Positions 21,820 through 32,900 of a DNA stretch of 38,060 nt are shown here, one piece after another; positions within the stretch are counted from its first letter, which is position 1; each line of letters opens with the position of its first letter. A model generated the notes under the pieces. The model was given only the letters and a program-made list of their open reading frames with translations. It had not been told where the DNA came from and did not search any database. The translations under genes and the position numbers were made by a program. Origin of the DNA: Alectoria sarmentosa (lineage: Eukaryota > Ascomycota > Lecanoromycetes > Lecanorales > Parmeliaceae); contig WOGZ01000317.1 of the NCBI GenBank assembly GCA_009733775.1, positions 1 to 38,060 of the forward strand. The letters are read 5' to 3'.

Positions 21820-21889
21820 TAAGACTCAGCCTGTCTTTATTCTCATTACCTAAAACTCGTCTGAATGTATTTTACTGTAATCATGGTTA

Positions 21890-22016
21890 CTTTCATCCTG
21901 TCTCCTAGCCTTCCTTCATCACTCCTACTTTCTTTCATCTTGCTTTCCTTTCCTTTTCTCCCTCTCTCTCTCTCCCTCTGTCTTTCTTTCTTTCTTTCTT
22001 TCTTTCTTTTCGGCGG
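21890..22016 (+). promoter_or_regulatory. Pyrimidine-rich leader/promoter of the S41 peptidase gene
   Basis: A C/T-rich tract on the coding strand, ending in a (TTTC)n run of about seven units, lies 30-160 bp before the start codon at 22049. CT-rich stretches just upstream of fungal genes often mark the transcription start area. The assignment rests on position and composition only. Confidence 0.4.
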
Positions 22017-22048
22017 GCTTGCATGTCTGGAATCTCATCTTACTCAGG

Positions 22049-24759
22049 ATGCTCACTCTCTTTTGGCTTGTACCGACTGCAGCGTTGCTTGCTTTGTTAC
22101 TACCAGTGGATGCATATCCTAGAGTCTTTCGGCGACAAAATAATTCCACGGGTACGCCCTGTTATCAAATTATCAAATCTTCAGTTCCCCCTATGAGTTG
22201 TTCCTCGCCAGTGATGCCTACAATTGCTTAATCACTGCGCCTTTTAATGCTACAGTTGCCAGCGGACTCGTCTCATACTACAAGGATTTGCTTCAATTTC
22301 AAAGCACACTTGCCTATCTCAAAGATCCGCCTCCGAGCTATCAGCAGCCGGCTATCGACGTCCTGGCAAGCCTGGATGCTCTCGAGGGACAAGTGCAGGC
22401 TGGTACTTTCAAGACCGAATATGACTTCGAGGTTGCGTTGCAGACGGTCATCTACGCCCTCCACGATGCCCATGTCTCTCTTTCTGCCGGCATTCTCAGC
22501 ATCTTCACCTTCGGTAGCCCGCTTCGGATTGTTTCCGCGTCCTCGAATGGTATCGAACTTCCCAAAATATATATCCCGGATGACTTGATCGAAGCTGCGC
22601 AGAACAATGTAACATGGGTTCCATCGGCAGTATCTAGCATCAACGGCCAAGATCCCACAGAATATCTGACACAGTTCGCTGCAACCAACGCAGCTGGCAC
22701 CATTGAACCGAATGCGGATTGGAACCAGCTCATGTCAAATCCTGCGGGCGATGTCCTCAATCTTCTCAGTGATTTTGAGGGCTCGACAATCTTTTACCCT
22801 GGGGCCAACATCTCATTCGTCTTTGAGAATGGCACGACGGACGATGCCATGCCGTGGCTAGCTGGAAAAAGTGACAATGTCGATGCAGACACGCCCGCTT
22901 TGTCTTCTGGCCAGGACCTATACGATTATTTTGTGCTGGGCAACATACTGACCGATATACCAGCTGCAGCTTCATCAAGCCTACCAGCCGCGGCTTCCTC
23001 AACTTTCGCCGCTGCAGCCACATCTTCGACCTACTCTTCGGCAGATGATGGCCCCACCACCGCGCCTTCCCCTACGCCAAGTGCATCGGCCACTCCTTCA
23101 TCGTGGTCATACGCGCCATTTCCATCAAATCCAATCGTCGCCCAACCAAATCTTGGTCTTGACAACGGAGGCGTTGTAACCGGCTACTTCCTCAATGATG
23201 GTATTACGGCAGTCCTTAGCATCCCGAGTTTCGAAGTAACCGGTGAAGCGGTCCTGTCCTTCTCAACCACCATAGGTAATCTCATAAGCCAGGCCAAAGC
23301 AGCAGGCCGCACTAGGATCATCATCGACCTGCAAAGGAACCAAGGCGGTGGCGACCTTTTGGCAATTGATGCTTTCAAGCAGTTTTTCCCATCCATCGAT
23401 CCTTTCAATGGAGCTCGGCTTCGCGCCAATGATTTCGGAGATGCGCTCGGAAACACCTTCACGACCTACTACAACACCCAGCAGATAAACACATCATTTT
23501 ACGAGGCCCTGTCAGCAGACGTATGGGTTGCACCGGTCTATCTGAATGCTGTCACTGGTGCCAATTTCACATCGTGGCCCGAATTCTTTGGCCCTCATCC
23601 AGATCACGGGGATATCTTCACCACAATCCAACGTGACAACCTTTCCAGCGTCATCTTCGATGAAAACGCCACTGACGACTCTGATACCTCATCTGGAATA
23701 GTAATATATGGTTACGGTAACCGTTCGTCAACATCTCCCCAACCATTTGCCGCCGACCAAATAATCCTACTTTCTGACGCTTTCTGTTCCTCATCCTGCG
23801 TCACCTTTGTAGAACTTATGCACCATCAAGGCGGCGCGCGCACCGTCGTTGCTGGCGGAAGACCCGAGCTTGGACCAATGCAATTCGCAAGCGGTAGCCG
23901 CGGTGCCCAATCCTACTACAATGTCGATCTTGACGCAGACATCGAAGTGGCGCAAATCCTTAACGCAAGCATCACCCCGCTTCCGCAGGACAGCAACGCC
24001 ATCGACTTCTACATCAATTACGCACAGATCAACATCAAAGACTCGATCCGCAAAGGGGAAGACTTCCCTTTGCAATTCGGCTACGAGGCCGCCGACTGCA
24101 GAATTTTCTACACAACCTGGACGGTCTACAACTTCGAAAATCTCTGGAACTATGTCATCGACGCATTTTATAGAAATCCAGAACTCTGCATCAACGGCGC
24201 CGCCAACGAAACCAACCCAGTCACCGGCACCGATGAGACGGGCCCGAGCCCCAAACCCAGCGAAATCCCCACCCCTACCACCCCCGGCGGCGTCGCGGAC
24301 CTCATACTCAAAGGCCTCCAACACGCTAAACGCGACCTGATGGAAGCCAAACACGACCTCTCCAACGTCCTTCTCACCCCCCGATCCGACCCCAACACCG
24401 ACACCGTTTCCCCTTCCCACGACCTCAGCACCTTCATCACCGACGGCACCTTTATAAACCTCGACACCTGCGCCGCCTGCGCCCGCAACGGCTACGCCTG
24501 CACAAACGTCCCCTTCTGCTCCGCCGGCGTCCGCCTGGAAAAGAGACAGTGCGTCCGGACTTGCACCAAAGCCGACGAGTGTGGCACCGGCAACACTTGC
24601 TACAGCCATAGCTTTTGTTTGGATTTGAAGAGCTCGGCGAGTCTGAGGCTGTGTGAGACTCCGACGCAAGATTTGAAGGGTCAGCAGACCAGGGCGGTTG
24701 GTGGGGGGCATGTGGAGTTGCAGTACTCGAGGAAGGCGTTTGGGTTGAGACCGCCGTAG
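22049..24759 (+). CDS. Secreted S41-family (tail-specific protease-like) peptidase, apparent frameshift
   Basis: A signal peptide (MLTLFWLVPTAALLALLLP) and the start of the mature protein (GTPCYQIIKSSVPP) are read from 22049. The main 850-codon frame is offset by one base. Homologous-looking sequence resumes in it as YELFLASDAYNC at 22192, so a one-base loss near the CCCCC run at 22187-22191, or an intron I cannot define, must join them. The main frame has the fungal S41 layout. It contains an N-terminal helical part (FQSTLAYLKDPP), a Ser/Ala/Pro/Thr-rich linker (about main-frame residues 255-305) and the core IIIDLQRNQGGGDLLAID. The probable nucleophile Ser lies in AFCSSSCVTFVELM (main-frame residue 532, CxSxC). 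A Cys-rich C-terminal module follows at about 758-820. Several N-glycosylation sites fit secretion. It could be functional if the shift is a sequencing error. Confidence 0.8.
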
Positions 24760-25069
24760 GGTGTGGGAGGGGATTGAAAGGGGGGGGGGGACTGTGGCTC
24801 GGTTTTATAATGTGGATGCAATTCTAATAGATTCCATAATGTGTGAGTCTCTCTGTAATAAGAGCTAATGTACATATACTTTGGGAACCTCCTCATTGTT
24901 CAAGTTTCGTTCGTGGAGGAAACACACCCGAACGCGGTCCGTGATAGGCCTCCTAATCCCCCTTCTACATCTGTCCGTTGCAACTTCATCGCTCTGGTCC
25001 ATCGTCCTGGAATGTTCACGGCTGCTGCTGATGCCCCTCCTCTTTCCTTCTGCTTCTGCTCCTCCTTCT

Positions 25070-25440
25070 CCTCCTGCTCTTCCTTCTCCTCTTTTCCTCT
25101 TTTCCTCTTTTCCTCTTCTCCTCTTCTCCTCTTCTCCTCTTCTCCTCTTCTCCTTTTCTCCTCTTCTCCTCTTCTCCTCTTCTCCTCTTCTCCTCTTCTC
25201 CTTTTCTCCTCTTCTCCTCTTCTCCTCTTCTCCTCTTCTCCTCTTCTCCTTTTCTCCTCTTCTCCTCTTCTCCTCTTCTCCTCTTCTCCTCTTCTCCTTT
25301 TCTCCTCTTCTCCTCTTTTCCTCTTCTCCTCTTCTTCTTTTTCCCTTTTCTCCTCTTCTCCTCTTTTCCTCTTCTCCTCTTGCTCCTCTTGCTCCTCATT
25401 CTCCTCCTTCTCCTCCTTCTCCTCCTTCTCCTCCTCCTCC
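25070..25440 (+). repeat. Polypyrimidine minisatellite (8-bp unit, 48-bp higher-order repeat)
   Basis: The core is a tandem array of TCCTCTTC. Every sixth unit is the variant TCCTTTTC, starting at 25151, 25199, 25247 and 25295, exactly 48 bp apart. The array therefore expanded in 48-bp blocks as well as 8-bp units. It degenerates on both sides into TTCCTC- and CTCCTT-type repeats. The plus strand is almost pure pyrimidine over more than 350 bp. Confidence 0.95.
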
Positions 25441-25749
25441 GCCCCCTCCCTCTTATTGCGGGGCGTGGGTTCATTTTTTTGTAGTTGTTTGCTACGGTAG
25501 GGTGGTGGGAAAAGGGTGGTGGTTTAGAAGATGGGTGATGCAGTGGCGCAGGGGCATGGATAGCGGTAGTGGGCATGTCGCTTTAGGAAGATTGGGCTTG
25601 TATGAAGAGCCCCCTATTTTTTTTCCTGCGGCGAGCTCGCGGGTGTGTGGACAACCAGTCTAGCCCAGGTCTCTGTTATGAGTGTGACGACTACCACCAG
25701 GCCACATGCCTATTCGGGCCTAGCGTGTCTTGGTAAAGGCTTCCGTTCC

Positions 25750-25881
25750 TATGTACTCGCAAATGCAATCATCGACCAGGTCACGTGCGGGCCGCACTAG
25801 GCTTTTCGTCCAATCAGATACACTGCATGTCGCTATGCGAGATCATGTGACCTGGTCAATCATTGCATTTGCGAGCGCATA
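25750..25881. repeat. Inverted repeat, 38-bp arms, 56-bp spacer
   Basis: Arms 25750-25787 and 25844-25881 are reverse complements at 33 of 38 positions, around the cores CTCGCAAATGCAAT and GACCAGGTCAC. The total of 132 bp is MITE-sized. No target duplication is evident at its ends. Confidence 0.85.
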
Positions 25882-26008
25882 GCTGTGGTTCACACCCATA
25901 CATAGTTGCTTTTTGTCAATAATATCCTCGTTTGCCACCAAGACTACAGGTTCCACCCTGGTACAGTCCTAACAGTCTCGGCCGTACATGCGTGGGACTG
26001 GGGAGTTT

Positions 26009-27628
26009 TCAATGGTCTTCTGCGGAACCCTCTCGCACAATTTCCTCATACGGATTGACGCCCCCATTCAGCACGAAGCGTTGAATCAGCATATCCCCAT
26101 CCGTCTTCGAATGCCCCCGTAGGGTCTCATGCTCAGCTTGCCAGAACGGCTTGGTGCTTATGTGGAAGTGTTGCAAGTGCGGCAAAGTTCCCCTTATCGT
26201 GTGCAGAAGGCGCTCCCAGGATTTGGGATTTGCCGTTTCCATTAGCCCTGATTGCACCTCCAACATGGAGAAGCCTCGCAGTGCCAAGTCGCTTAGTTCT
26301 GGCGAGTGCTGGAGACAGACTGAGAAGGCTTCTTCGTAAACCCAAAGGTTGCTGAGGTGGAGCGCCGAGAGATGAGGTAGCTTACAGCCGCCAAGGAGCA
26401 CATCAAAGGCGGAGAAGGCATAGTCCGGCGTTTTGTAAAGTGGGTGGTCACCCCAGTCCCAGTCGGGAAAAGCAATTTTGAGAGACTGTAGGTTGGAAGC
26501 CATGGAAAGGATCTTGTTGCGATGTTCCATTTGATACCTTTCTATGAGCGCGCCGCTATTTGTTGTCATGCCGCCCATGAGGCATAGCTCCAACTTCGTC
26601 AATCGTGCTAGTAGCGAGGCACTTGAGTGGAAATTGTAAGGTTTCCAGGCTTCGAATGCGGGGAAGGGTAGATAATTATACTGATGTCTTGGCTGGATGG
26701 AGATCGTGTTAATAGGGGCATCCGAAGATGTGTGCAAGGTCGTCATCAAATCCACCCATGGGTTCTGCGGCATGCAAGGAAGCCCTGCCAGACCGAGGCC
26801 TGGGCTTTCAGCCCAGTCAACCGATAGTTCCTTATCAAGGCAATTGCAGCCGATATTCAGAACTGCCTCCACAGCCTGTATAACTTCATTTGTAAAGCTT
26901 GATAGGAACCGCGTCCAGGCAATCTTACCGCTATAGCTCCTAAAGGGAGTGCTTCTTTTGCGCAGTCCGGGCAGACTAGCCAAGGCGCGGCGCAATCGAG
27001 CTGATGGAGATATGCAAGTTTGCGATGGAGGATGACACTGAGCTGTTTCACTCATCAAAGCCTCTTGGAACCAGGAGAGATCTTGTCGACGCCGTCTGTC
27101 CGTGATAACAACTTGGCGGAGATTGGACAATGTTTTCAACAGATGGAGAAGCTGAGCATGCACGGCGCCTCGCTCGTATAATGTCCGTCGCTCTGATCCA
27201 AGCTTGGTATATAGTTCCCAATAGTCAGTGGAAGTCTTGTCGTGGAGAATAAGGTTATGGCATGGTGGAAAAATGCGCTTTAACAGATCTCGGAACTCCG
27301 GCAATGTTGATGGGAAATAACACCCGGACGAAAATGTGAGTGTTTGGATCGAATTGGAGAATCTCGAGGCGACCAACTCGGCGACCTGGAGGTCAACCTG
27401 GCGCGCTGAAACGAATACGCTGTTGAAGAGTAATGGTGTGGCTGTGTCGTATAAGTATCTGCAGGTCAACCGCAATGTCTTTAGCTCGACATTCGACGAG
27501 AAGCCGAAGACCAGCGATAAGATCTCAGGTGGTAGTTTCGTGATGAGAGAGATGCTCGAGTGACGAAGGGCGGTGCCAAACTTTGTATTGCGGGAGAGTT
27601 GTGGAAGGCCGTGGAGCTTAAGCGCCAT
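26009..27628 (-). CDS. F-box protein, 539 aa
   Basis: A single-exon 539-codon frame. An F-box lies at about residues 28-70 (ISLITKLPPEILSLVFGF, then LKTLRLTCRYLYDTATPLLF). The F-box is the segment that binds Skp1 in SCF ubiquitin ligases, so the protein probably recruits a substrate for ubiquitination. The rest is a long region with Leu-rich segments (SLLARLTKLELCLM, KILSMASNLQSLKIAF, LPHLSALHLSNLWVY, SPELSDLALRGFSMLE) spaced like irregular leucine-rich repeats, the usual substrate-binding part in fungal F-box proteins. The first Met is used and places the F-box at the expected distance from the N-terminus. The frame is intact. The substrate is unknown. Confidence 0.87.
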   Translation of the reverse strand: MALKLHGLPQLSRNTKFGTALRHSSISLITKLPPEILSLVFGFSSNVELKTLRLTCRYLYDTATPLLFNSVFVSARQVDLQVAELVASRFSNSIQTLTFSSGCYFPSTLPEFRDLLKRIFPPCHNLILHDKTSTDYWELYTKLGSERRTLYERGAVHAQLLHLLKTLSNLRQVVITDRRRRQDLSWFQEALMSETAQCHPPSQTCISPSARLRRALASLPGLRKRSTPFRSYSGKIAWTRFLSSFTNEVIQAVEAVLNIGCNCLDKELSVDWAESPGLGLAGLPCMPQNPWVDLMTTLHTSSDAPINTISIQPRHQYNYLPFPAFEAWKPYNFHSSASLLARLTKLELCLMGGMTTNSGALIERYQMEHRNKILSMASNLQSLKIAFPDWDWGDHPLYKTPDYAFSAFDVLLGGCKLPHLSALHLSNLWVYEEAFSVCLQHSPELSDLALRGFSMLEVQSGLMETANPKSWERLLHTIRGTLPHLQHFHISTKPFWQAEHETLRGHSKTDGDMLIQRFVLNGGVNPYEEIVREGSAEDH

Positions 27629-28030
27629 TGGTTACGGAGACGGCGTCTTTCGGGACCGTTGCAGCGTGTGAAATGCCCTCTCAATGAGACTGCCTGAAGG
27701 ATCTGAAGTGGACAGAAGGATGATGAGACAGCATCCCTTTCTCCTACCCCGCGCTAGCCGTAGATATACTAGCGTGGTCTGCCGCCAAGACCTCCTCGGA
27801 TGGTCATCGGCATGGCCATACATCACAAAGCTCCCCATGGCGCAACCTAAGTAGCTCAAATCTTTCGTGCTTAAATGAGGCTCCTACGTGACGGCCAAAG
27901 CAGTGATCAGCGCTAAATGATTTCCTTCGACTGCCTTTCAGATCCAATGTCAAGCTTGACAAGCTGGGCAAATTATTACTTCATACCCCAGATCATGCGT
28001 TTATTACATTTTCATACTTCAAACTACTGA
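27629..28030. other. F-box gene 5' flank and boundary of the AT-rich block
   Basis: Normal-GC sequence that should contain the F-box promoter. Composition changes sharply to AT-rich near 28030. A minus-strand frame at 27632-27859 has no recognised domain. Confidence 0.5.
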
Positions 28031-28163
28031 ATCATACCCCATCATCAAAAAAAGGAATATGATTTTGTAATTTGTTATAAATAGAAATATAATTCGATAA
28101 TTTATTATTATAAAATAGATTTTAATATAAAGTGTAAAGTAAAGTATATTAAATATAAATATA

Positions 28164-28320
28164 ATCGTATAAATATAATAATCATAATTAAGCATAAATG
28201 TAATAATTATAATTAAATATAAGTGTGATAGTCGTGAATGTGATAATCATAAATATAATAATTATAAATATGATCGTATAAATATAATAATTATAATTAA
28301 GCATAAATGTGATAATCATT
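28164..28320 (+). repeat. AT-rich direct repeat, period about 109 bp
   Basis: The block beginning ATCGTATAAATATAATAAT at 28164 recurs at 28273, followed in both copies by an ATAATTAAGCATAAATG block. It is probably a decayed tandem duplication. Confidence 0.6.
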
Positions 28321-28737
28321 TTAAAAAATTAAATATAAATCGTGATTTATATATAAAAATAATGCGCGAGAAGATAATTAACTCGTGTGATTTAATTGTT
28401 AAAAATATCACACATTTAAAAAAAATCGATTATAAATTTTTATATATATTTATTTTTATATATATATAACATCGAAGAATCGTAAAAAAAAGAACTTCAT
28501 TATATAAAATATGTTTTATTTAATAACATAATCCTTTAAATTAAAGTTTACATTTTTTTTTGAGCCCCTGCTGGAATTGAATCGTGGGTTTTTCAAATTA
28601 TTTTTACGTGATGTGTTTTTTATATAATGTACATCGTCACGATAACGCAAATAAATAAATAAATAAATAAACATATAAATCGATAAATAAGATATTATAA
28701 TAATGATTATTATAAAATAATAAAATAAATATGAAAA

Positions 28738-29165
28738 ATTCTTTATCGTTATAAATAAAGAGTTATGATAATAATTATTATAAATAAAAAAGCTTTTTAT
28801 CGTTATAAATAAAAAATTATAACACAAATAAAAAAGCTTTTTATTATTATAAATAAAGAGTTATAATATAAATAAAAGAGCTTTTTATTATTGCAAATAG
28901 AAAATTATAATAATAATTATTATAAATAAGAAAACTTTTTATCGTTATAAATAAAAAGTTATGATATAAATAGAAGAGCTCTTTATCGCTATAAATAAAA
29001 AGTTATAACATAAATAAAAAAGCTTTTGATTATTATAAATAAAGAATCGTGATAATAATTATTATAAATAAAAGAGCTCTTTATCGCTATAAATAAAAAA
29101 TTATAATAATAATTATTATAAATAAAAGAGTTCTCTATCGCTATAAATAAATAGTTATAAAATTA
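28738..29165 (+). repeat. AT-rich tandem array, about 9 units of 44 or 54 bp
   Basis: Units share the core AGCTCTTTATCGCTATAAATA (with CTTTTTATCGTTATAAATA variants) and end in AAATAAAAG. Longer units carry an extra AATAATTATT block. Two length classes are interspersed, which suggests unequal exchange between variant units before or during mutation. Confidence 0.75.
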
Positions 29166-29807
29166 AATAAATAAATAAATATACATGCATTGTGAGATAT
29201 TATAAAATGTTTTTTATTAAAATACGAGTTGCGAGCGAAGTAATTCTCTTAAATGAGCTATTAAAAGAGCTAAATTGCGAATATTTTTTATTTTTTAATA
29301 TTATCGAGTAAAGCATTTAAAAATGAATTCTCTTATAAAAGCGATAATAAATTCGTTTTTAAATCAATCGAATTATTATAAAAATTGTAAATGTTTTAAA
29401 TATAATTTTTTTAATAGCATTAAATTTCGTTAAATGTTAATGAGATAATAATTGATTTAAATAAGTTTAATGTTAAAAAATGCGAGCGAAGAGAAAAATA
29501 TTTAATATATCATATAAGATTTCTTTTTTAATGAAATTAAGTGTGATGAAAATTCGATAATAATATAAAATACTTAATAACTTTAATAGATATTAAATTT
29601 TTTTCTACAAGATTTTAATAAAGACATAATATCATTTTGAATTAATATAAAAATTGAATTTAAACGTATTTTTATAACGGTAGTTTGAATAATAGCGAGA
29701 TAATTTAAAAGTTTAATAAATATTCGATTATAAATACATAATAATAATTTTACGAAATTTTCGTTTTAAGTAAAATCGATAAAGAAATGAATAAATAATG
29801 ATTTTGT

Positions 29808-29980
29808 TATAATTTTATTTTACCTTTTCAGTACGCGACCCGATTGAGTTTAACGCGATTTGATATTGTTTACTTATTCGACTTTATAGCATATATTCTC
29901 TTTTTATAGTTATTATTTCGTGTATATCGAAATATAAAGCATTTAACATTATTTCGTTTTTTAATAAATTTAATAATTAT
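29808..29980 (+). repeat. LTR-like direct repeat copy A
   Basis: Shares an ordered set of blocks with 34390-34560, including ACGCGACxCGATTGAxTTTA, TAGxTATTATTTCGTG and ATATCGAAATATAAA. The distance is about 4.6 kb in the same orientation. It is probably a mutated LTR of a Ty3/gypsy family. Confidence 0.6.
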
Positions 29981-32900
29981 GATATTATAAAAAGATTATA
30001 TAAAATTCGATATCGAAAGTAATAAAAATTCGTGAAATAATGTAATTTAATTAATCGAGACCTTTCGAATCGTAGACGCTAAATCTTAAATTAATATTAT
30101 ATAAAATTATATAATTTTTGATAATGCTATTAAGTGATTATTTTTATATAAATAAAATCGCGTAAAAATTTCGATAGCGATAACGAGATCGATAAACGAC
30201 GAAGTATAATTTTAATTAATATTTATATATAAAATAATAAAGAAAGTATACTTAATAAGTTTTATGTAAAATAATTATTAAATAATAAAAACCTTAACAA
30301 TCGATTTTTAAACGATGAAAAATAACGTTTTAACGCAAATTTCAACTTTTCGAATAAATTCGATTCGTTTAAAAATATAATATTCGACGTTTTATCGAGT
30401 TATTTATTAACTAATTATATAAAAATTAATCTTAATTTATAATCGCTTCTTATTTCGCTTTAGATTTTTTCACGCATTTTCATTTATTCTTCTTTATTTT
30501 TAAACAAATTCTTCGTTTATTCGTGATAAATTTTTTTTTTAAAATCACGTTTTCGTTATTAAAAGAGACTTAAATAATTAACATTCGTGAAATTTCTCGT
30601 TAAAAACAATTATGAGAATATTATAAAACGATTAAAAATAAGTATTGAATTGTGCGATGTAAAGATTACGTTATTTTTATTAAATAATTTTTTTAAATCA
30701 ACTTTTTTTATAATAAAAATGATATTTGAAAGTTTATTGTTAATAAATTATATATTTATTCGATATTTATTCACGAAAATTAAAAGTTTCAGCATTTCGT
30801 AAGATTAATAATTTTAAATTTAAAAAATATAGCGATTATTATAAAAGACCCGACTATAATAGCAAAGCATATTAAAATTAATAAAAAATTAAATTATAAA
30901 TTACACGTGAATTATATATAAAACTATCGAGTCAAATTAAAAATTTAATAAATGCTTTATAAAAATGAAGCGAAGTCTTTTTAAAAAATATTTGCTTTAT
31001 TTATAAAAATGAGAGATGATATAAATAATAATAAATATATAATATAAACGAAAAACGAAATTAATTTAAACGATCGATTCATTCGAGATATAATTTTTTT
31101 AATTATCACGATTTATATTTTTAAATAAATTTGAAATTTCTTTATTATAAACGAAGCACATTATATTACGAAACATTGATTAATTTTATTTATTATTATC
31201 GCTTTTAATAATAATAATGAAATCTTATTAATTGCATAAAATTTGATTTTCTCGAAGTTCGAGAAGCATTGAATTTAATTTTTAAAAATGTGTTATTTTC
31301 ATTTATCGAGCGTAAATGAAAATGATTTCGTTATTATAAATAATCGTGTTAAGAATTTAATTTTAATTGTACGCAAAAAAAATTTATACGTAAAACACGC
31401 TTTTTATATTTATCACATTAAAAAAAATGTGAAAAGAAAATTTGAAAAGAAATGTGCTAAGCTTTTTTAAAAGTGTGTTTATATAAAAATAAATTTTTTT
31501 ATAAAAATTCGATTTTTAAAATTCGAAAAATGAATAACGAATATAACGATTATATTTACGATATTTCTTTAAAATAATATAATATCTTCGCCTTTAATCG
31601 TTTTTATTACGATTAATTTACGTTTAATATTTATAAAAATTAAAATAATTATTAATTAAATTCAAGAAATCGCGCTACAATCTTTTTTATGATTGATATT
31701 TAAAATATTATTATAATAAAAATGTTTATTCGATAGCGTAAAGAGTTTAAAAGTGAGCGATTTATCGATTATACACATAATTATTTTAATAATATATAAA
31801 AAAATGATCGATCGTATAAAACGATATTTTTTAATTAATATTACGTAATAATTTAATCTTTTAACAATATTAAATATACGATTAAACTTTTTATTCGAAA
31901 ATATATTTACATTAATTATTAAAATAATTAATTACTTTGCAAACACGTTATAATGATATATTATTATTATTATTTCAAAGCGAAAAAATATATCAGCGAT
32001 TAATACTTTACATTAATATATCGAAATATATACGATTAAGTTTTCGTAATAAAGTTTATTCAAATAACGAACTTTGCAATTATCGAAAATTATATTATTT
32101 TTTTAATTAAATCGCATATAAAAAGATCAAAAAAACGTCGAATTCGTTTTAATAAAAGATTTTACGATAAATTAAAAAAAGCTCAGCGATATAATATTTG
32201 TGATTAAATAAAATATAAAAAAACGATTTATAATAATAATCGTTTTTTTTTTTTGAATTTCGCAAATAATAATAATATTAATTTTGATATTAATAGCGAC
32301 AATAAAATTTTATAATAAAAAATTATAAATAATGTTAATAATGTTAAGTTTATAACGATTAAATTTATAACGATTATAAATAAAAATATACGTAAATCAT
32401 TATTTTTTATATTGAAGTTTCGATTATGTGATATATAAAAAAAATGAATTATTCTTTTCAATTTCTTTTAAAGCACGTTTTAAATAATATATTAATTAAA
32501 TAATTATTTCGACGAGGTGATTAAGAGAGAGTTGAGAATTTTTATTTTTATGCTCTTTTCTCTTTTAATAAATTCGAATTTTGATTTTATGTGTGATAAT
32601 AAAAGCGAATTTTATTATAATAACATTAATTTTTGAAATTAAATCAACATTAAGTGAGCGAATTTAACGATTATTAACGATTTTTAATAAAAGAAATAAC
32701 GATAACGAGCATTATAATTTATAAAATAATTTCGATAATAAAGCATTTAATAAGAAAGATTTAAAAAACGATTAAAGAGAAAACGATAACGAATTAATAA
32801 CGCAATAAACTTTAATTAAAGATTTTAAACTTACGATGTTATAAACATATTTTTAAATAAATAAATATTAAAAAACACGAAAATATATTTAAGATAAAAT

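Larger units (their letters stand above)
24760..26008. other. Intergenic with minisatellite and inverted repeat
   Basis: 3' flanks of two converging genes (plus S41 peptidase, minus F-box). It includes the polypyrimidine array at 25070-25440 and the inverted repeat at 25750-25881. Long open frames across the array on both strands are products of its low complexity and are not called as genes. Confidence 0.6.

Noticed and set aside
18692..21822. Tc1/mariner with a TA duplication
   Set aside because: Flanks match as TAA with GGCC ends, and the transposase relic is HARBI1-like, not mariner-like.
22150..22184. A 33-nt intron (GTACGC..CAG) to repair the S41 frame
   Set aside because: Its length is a multiple of three, so it does not correct the frame. 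It is also too short and would remove the conserved PCYQ segment.
23791..24711. 306-codon minus-strand open frame
   Set aside because: Antisense to the S41 peptidase, which has recognisable catalytic motifs there. No domain in the minus frame; Gly/Val/Ala-rich shadow.
24868..25663. Two overlapping plus frames (210 and 260 codons) and a minus Arg/Lys/Glu frame (25016-25576)
   Set aside because: All are translations of the TCCTCTTC minisatellite; an 8-bp unit without stops is open in several frames automatically.
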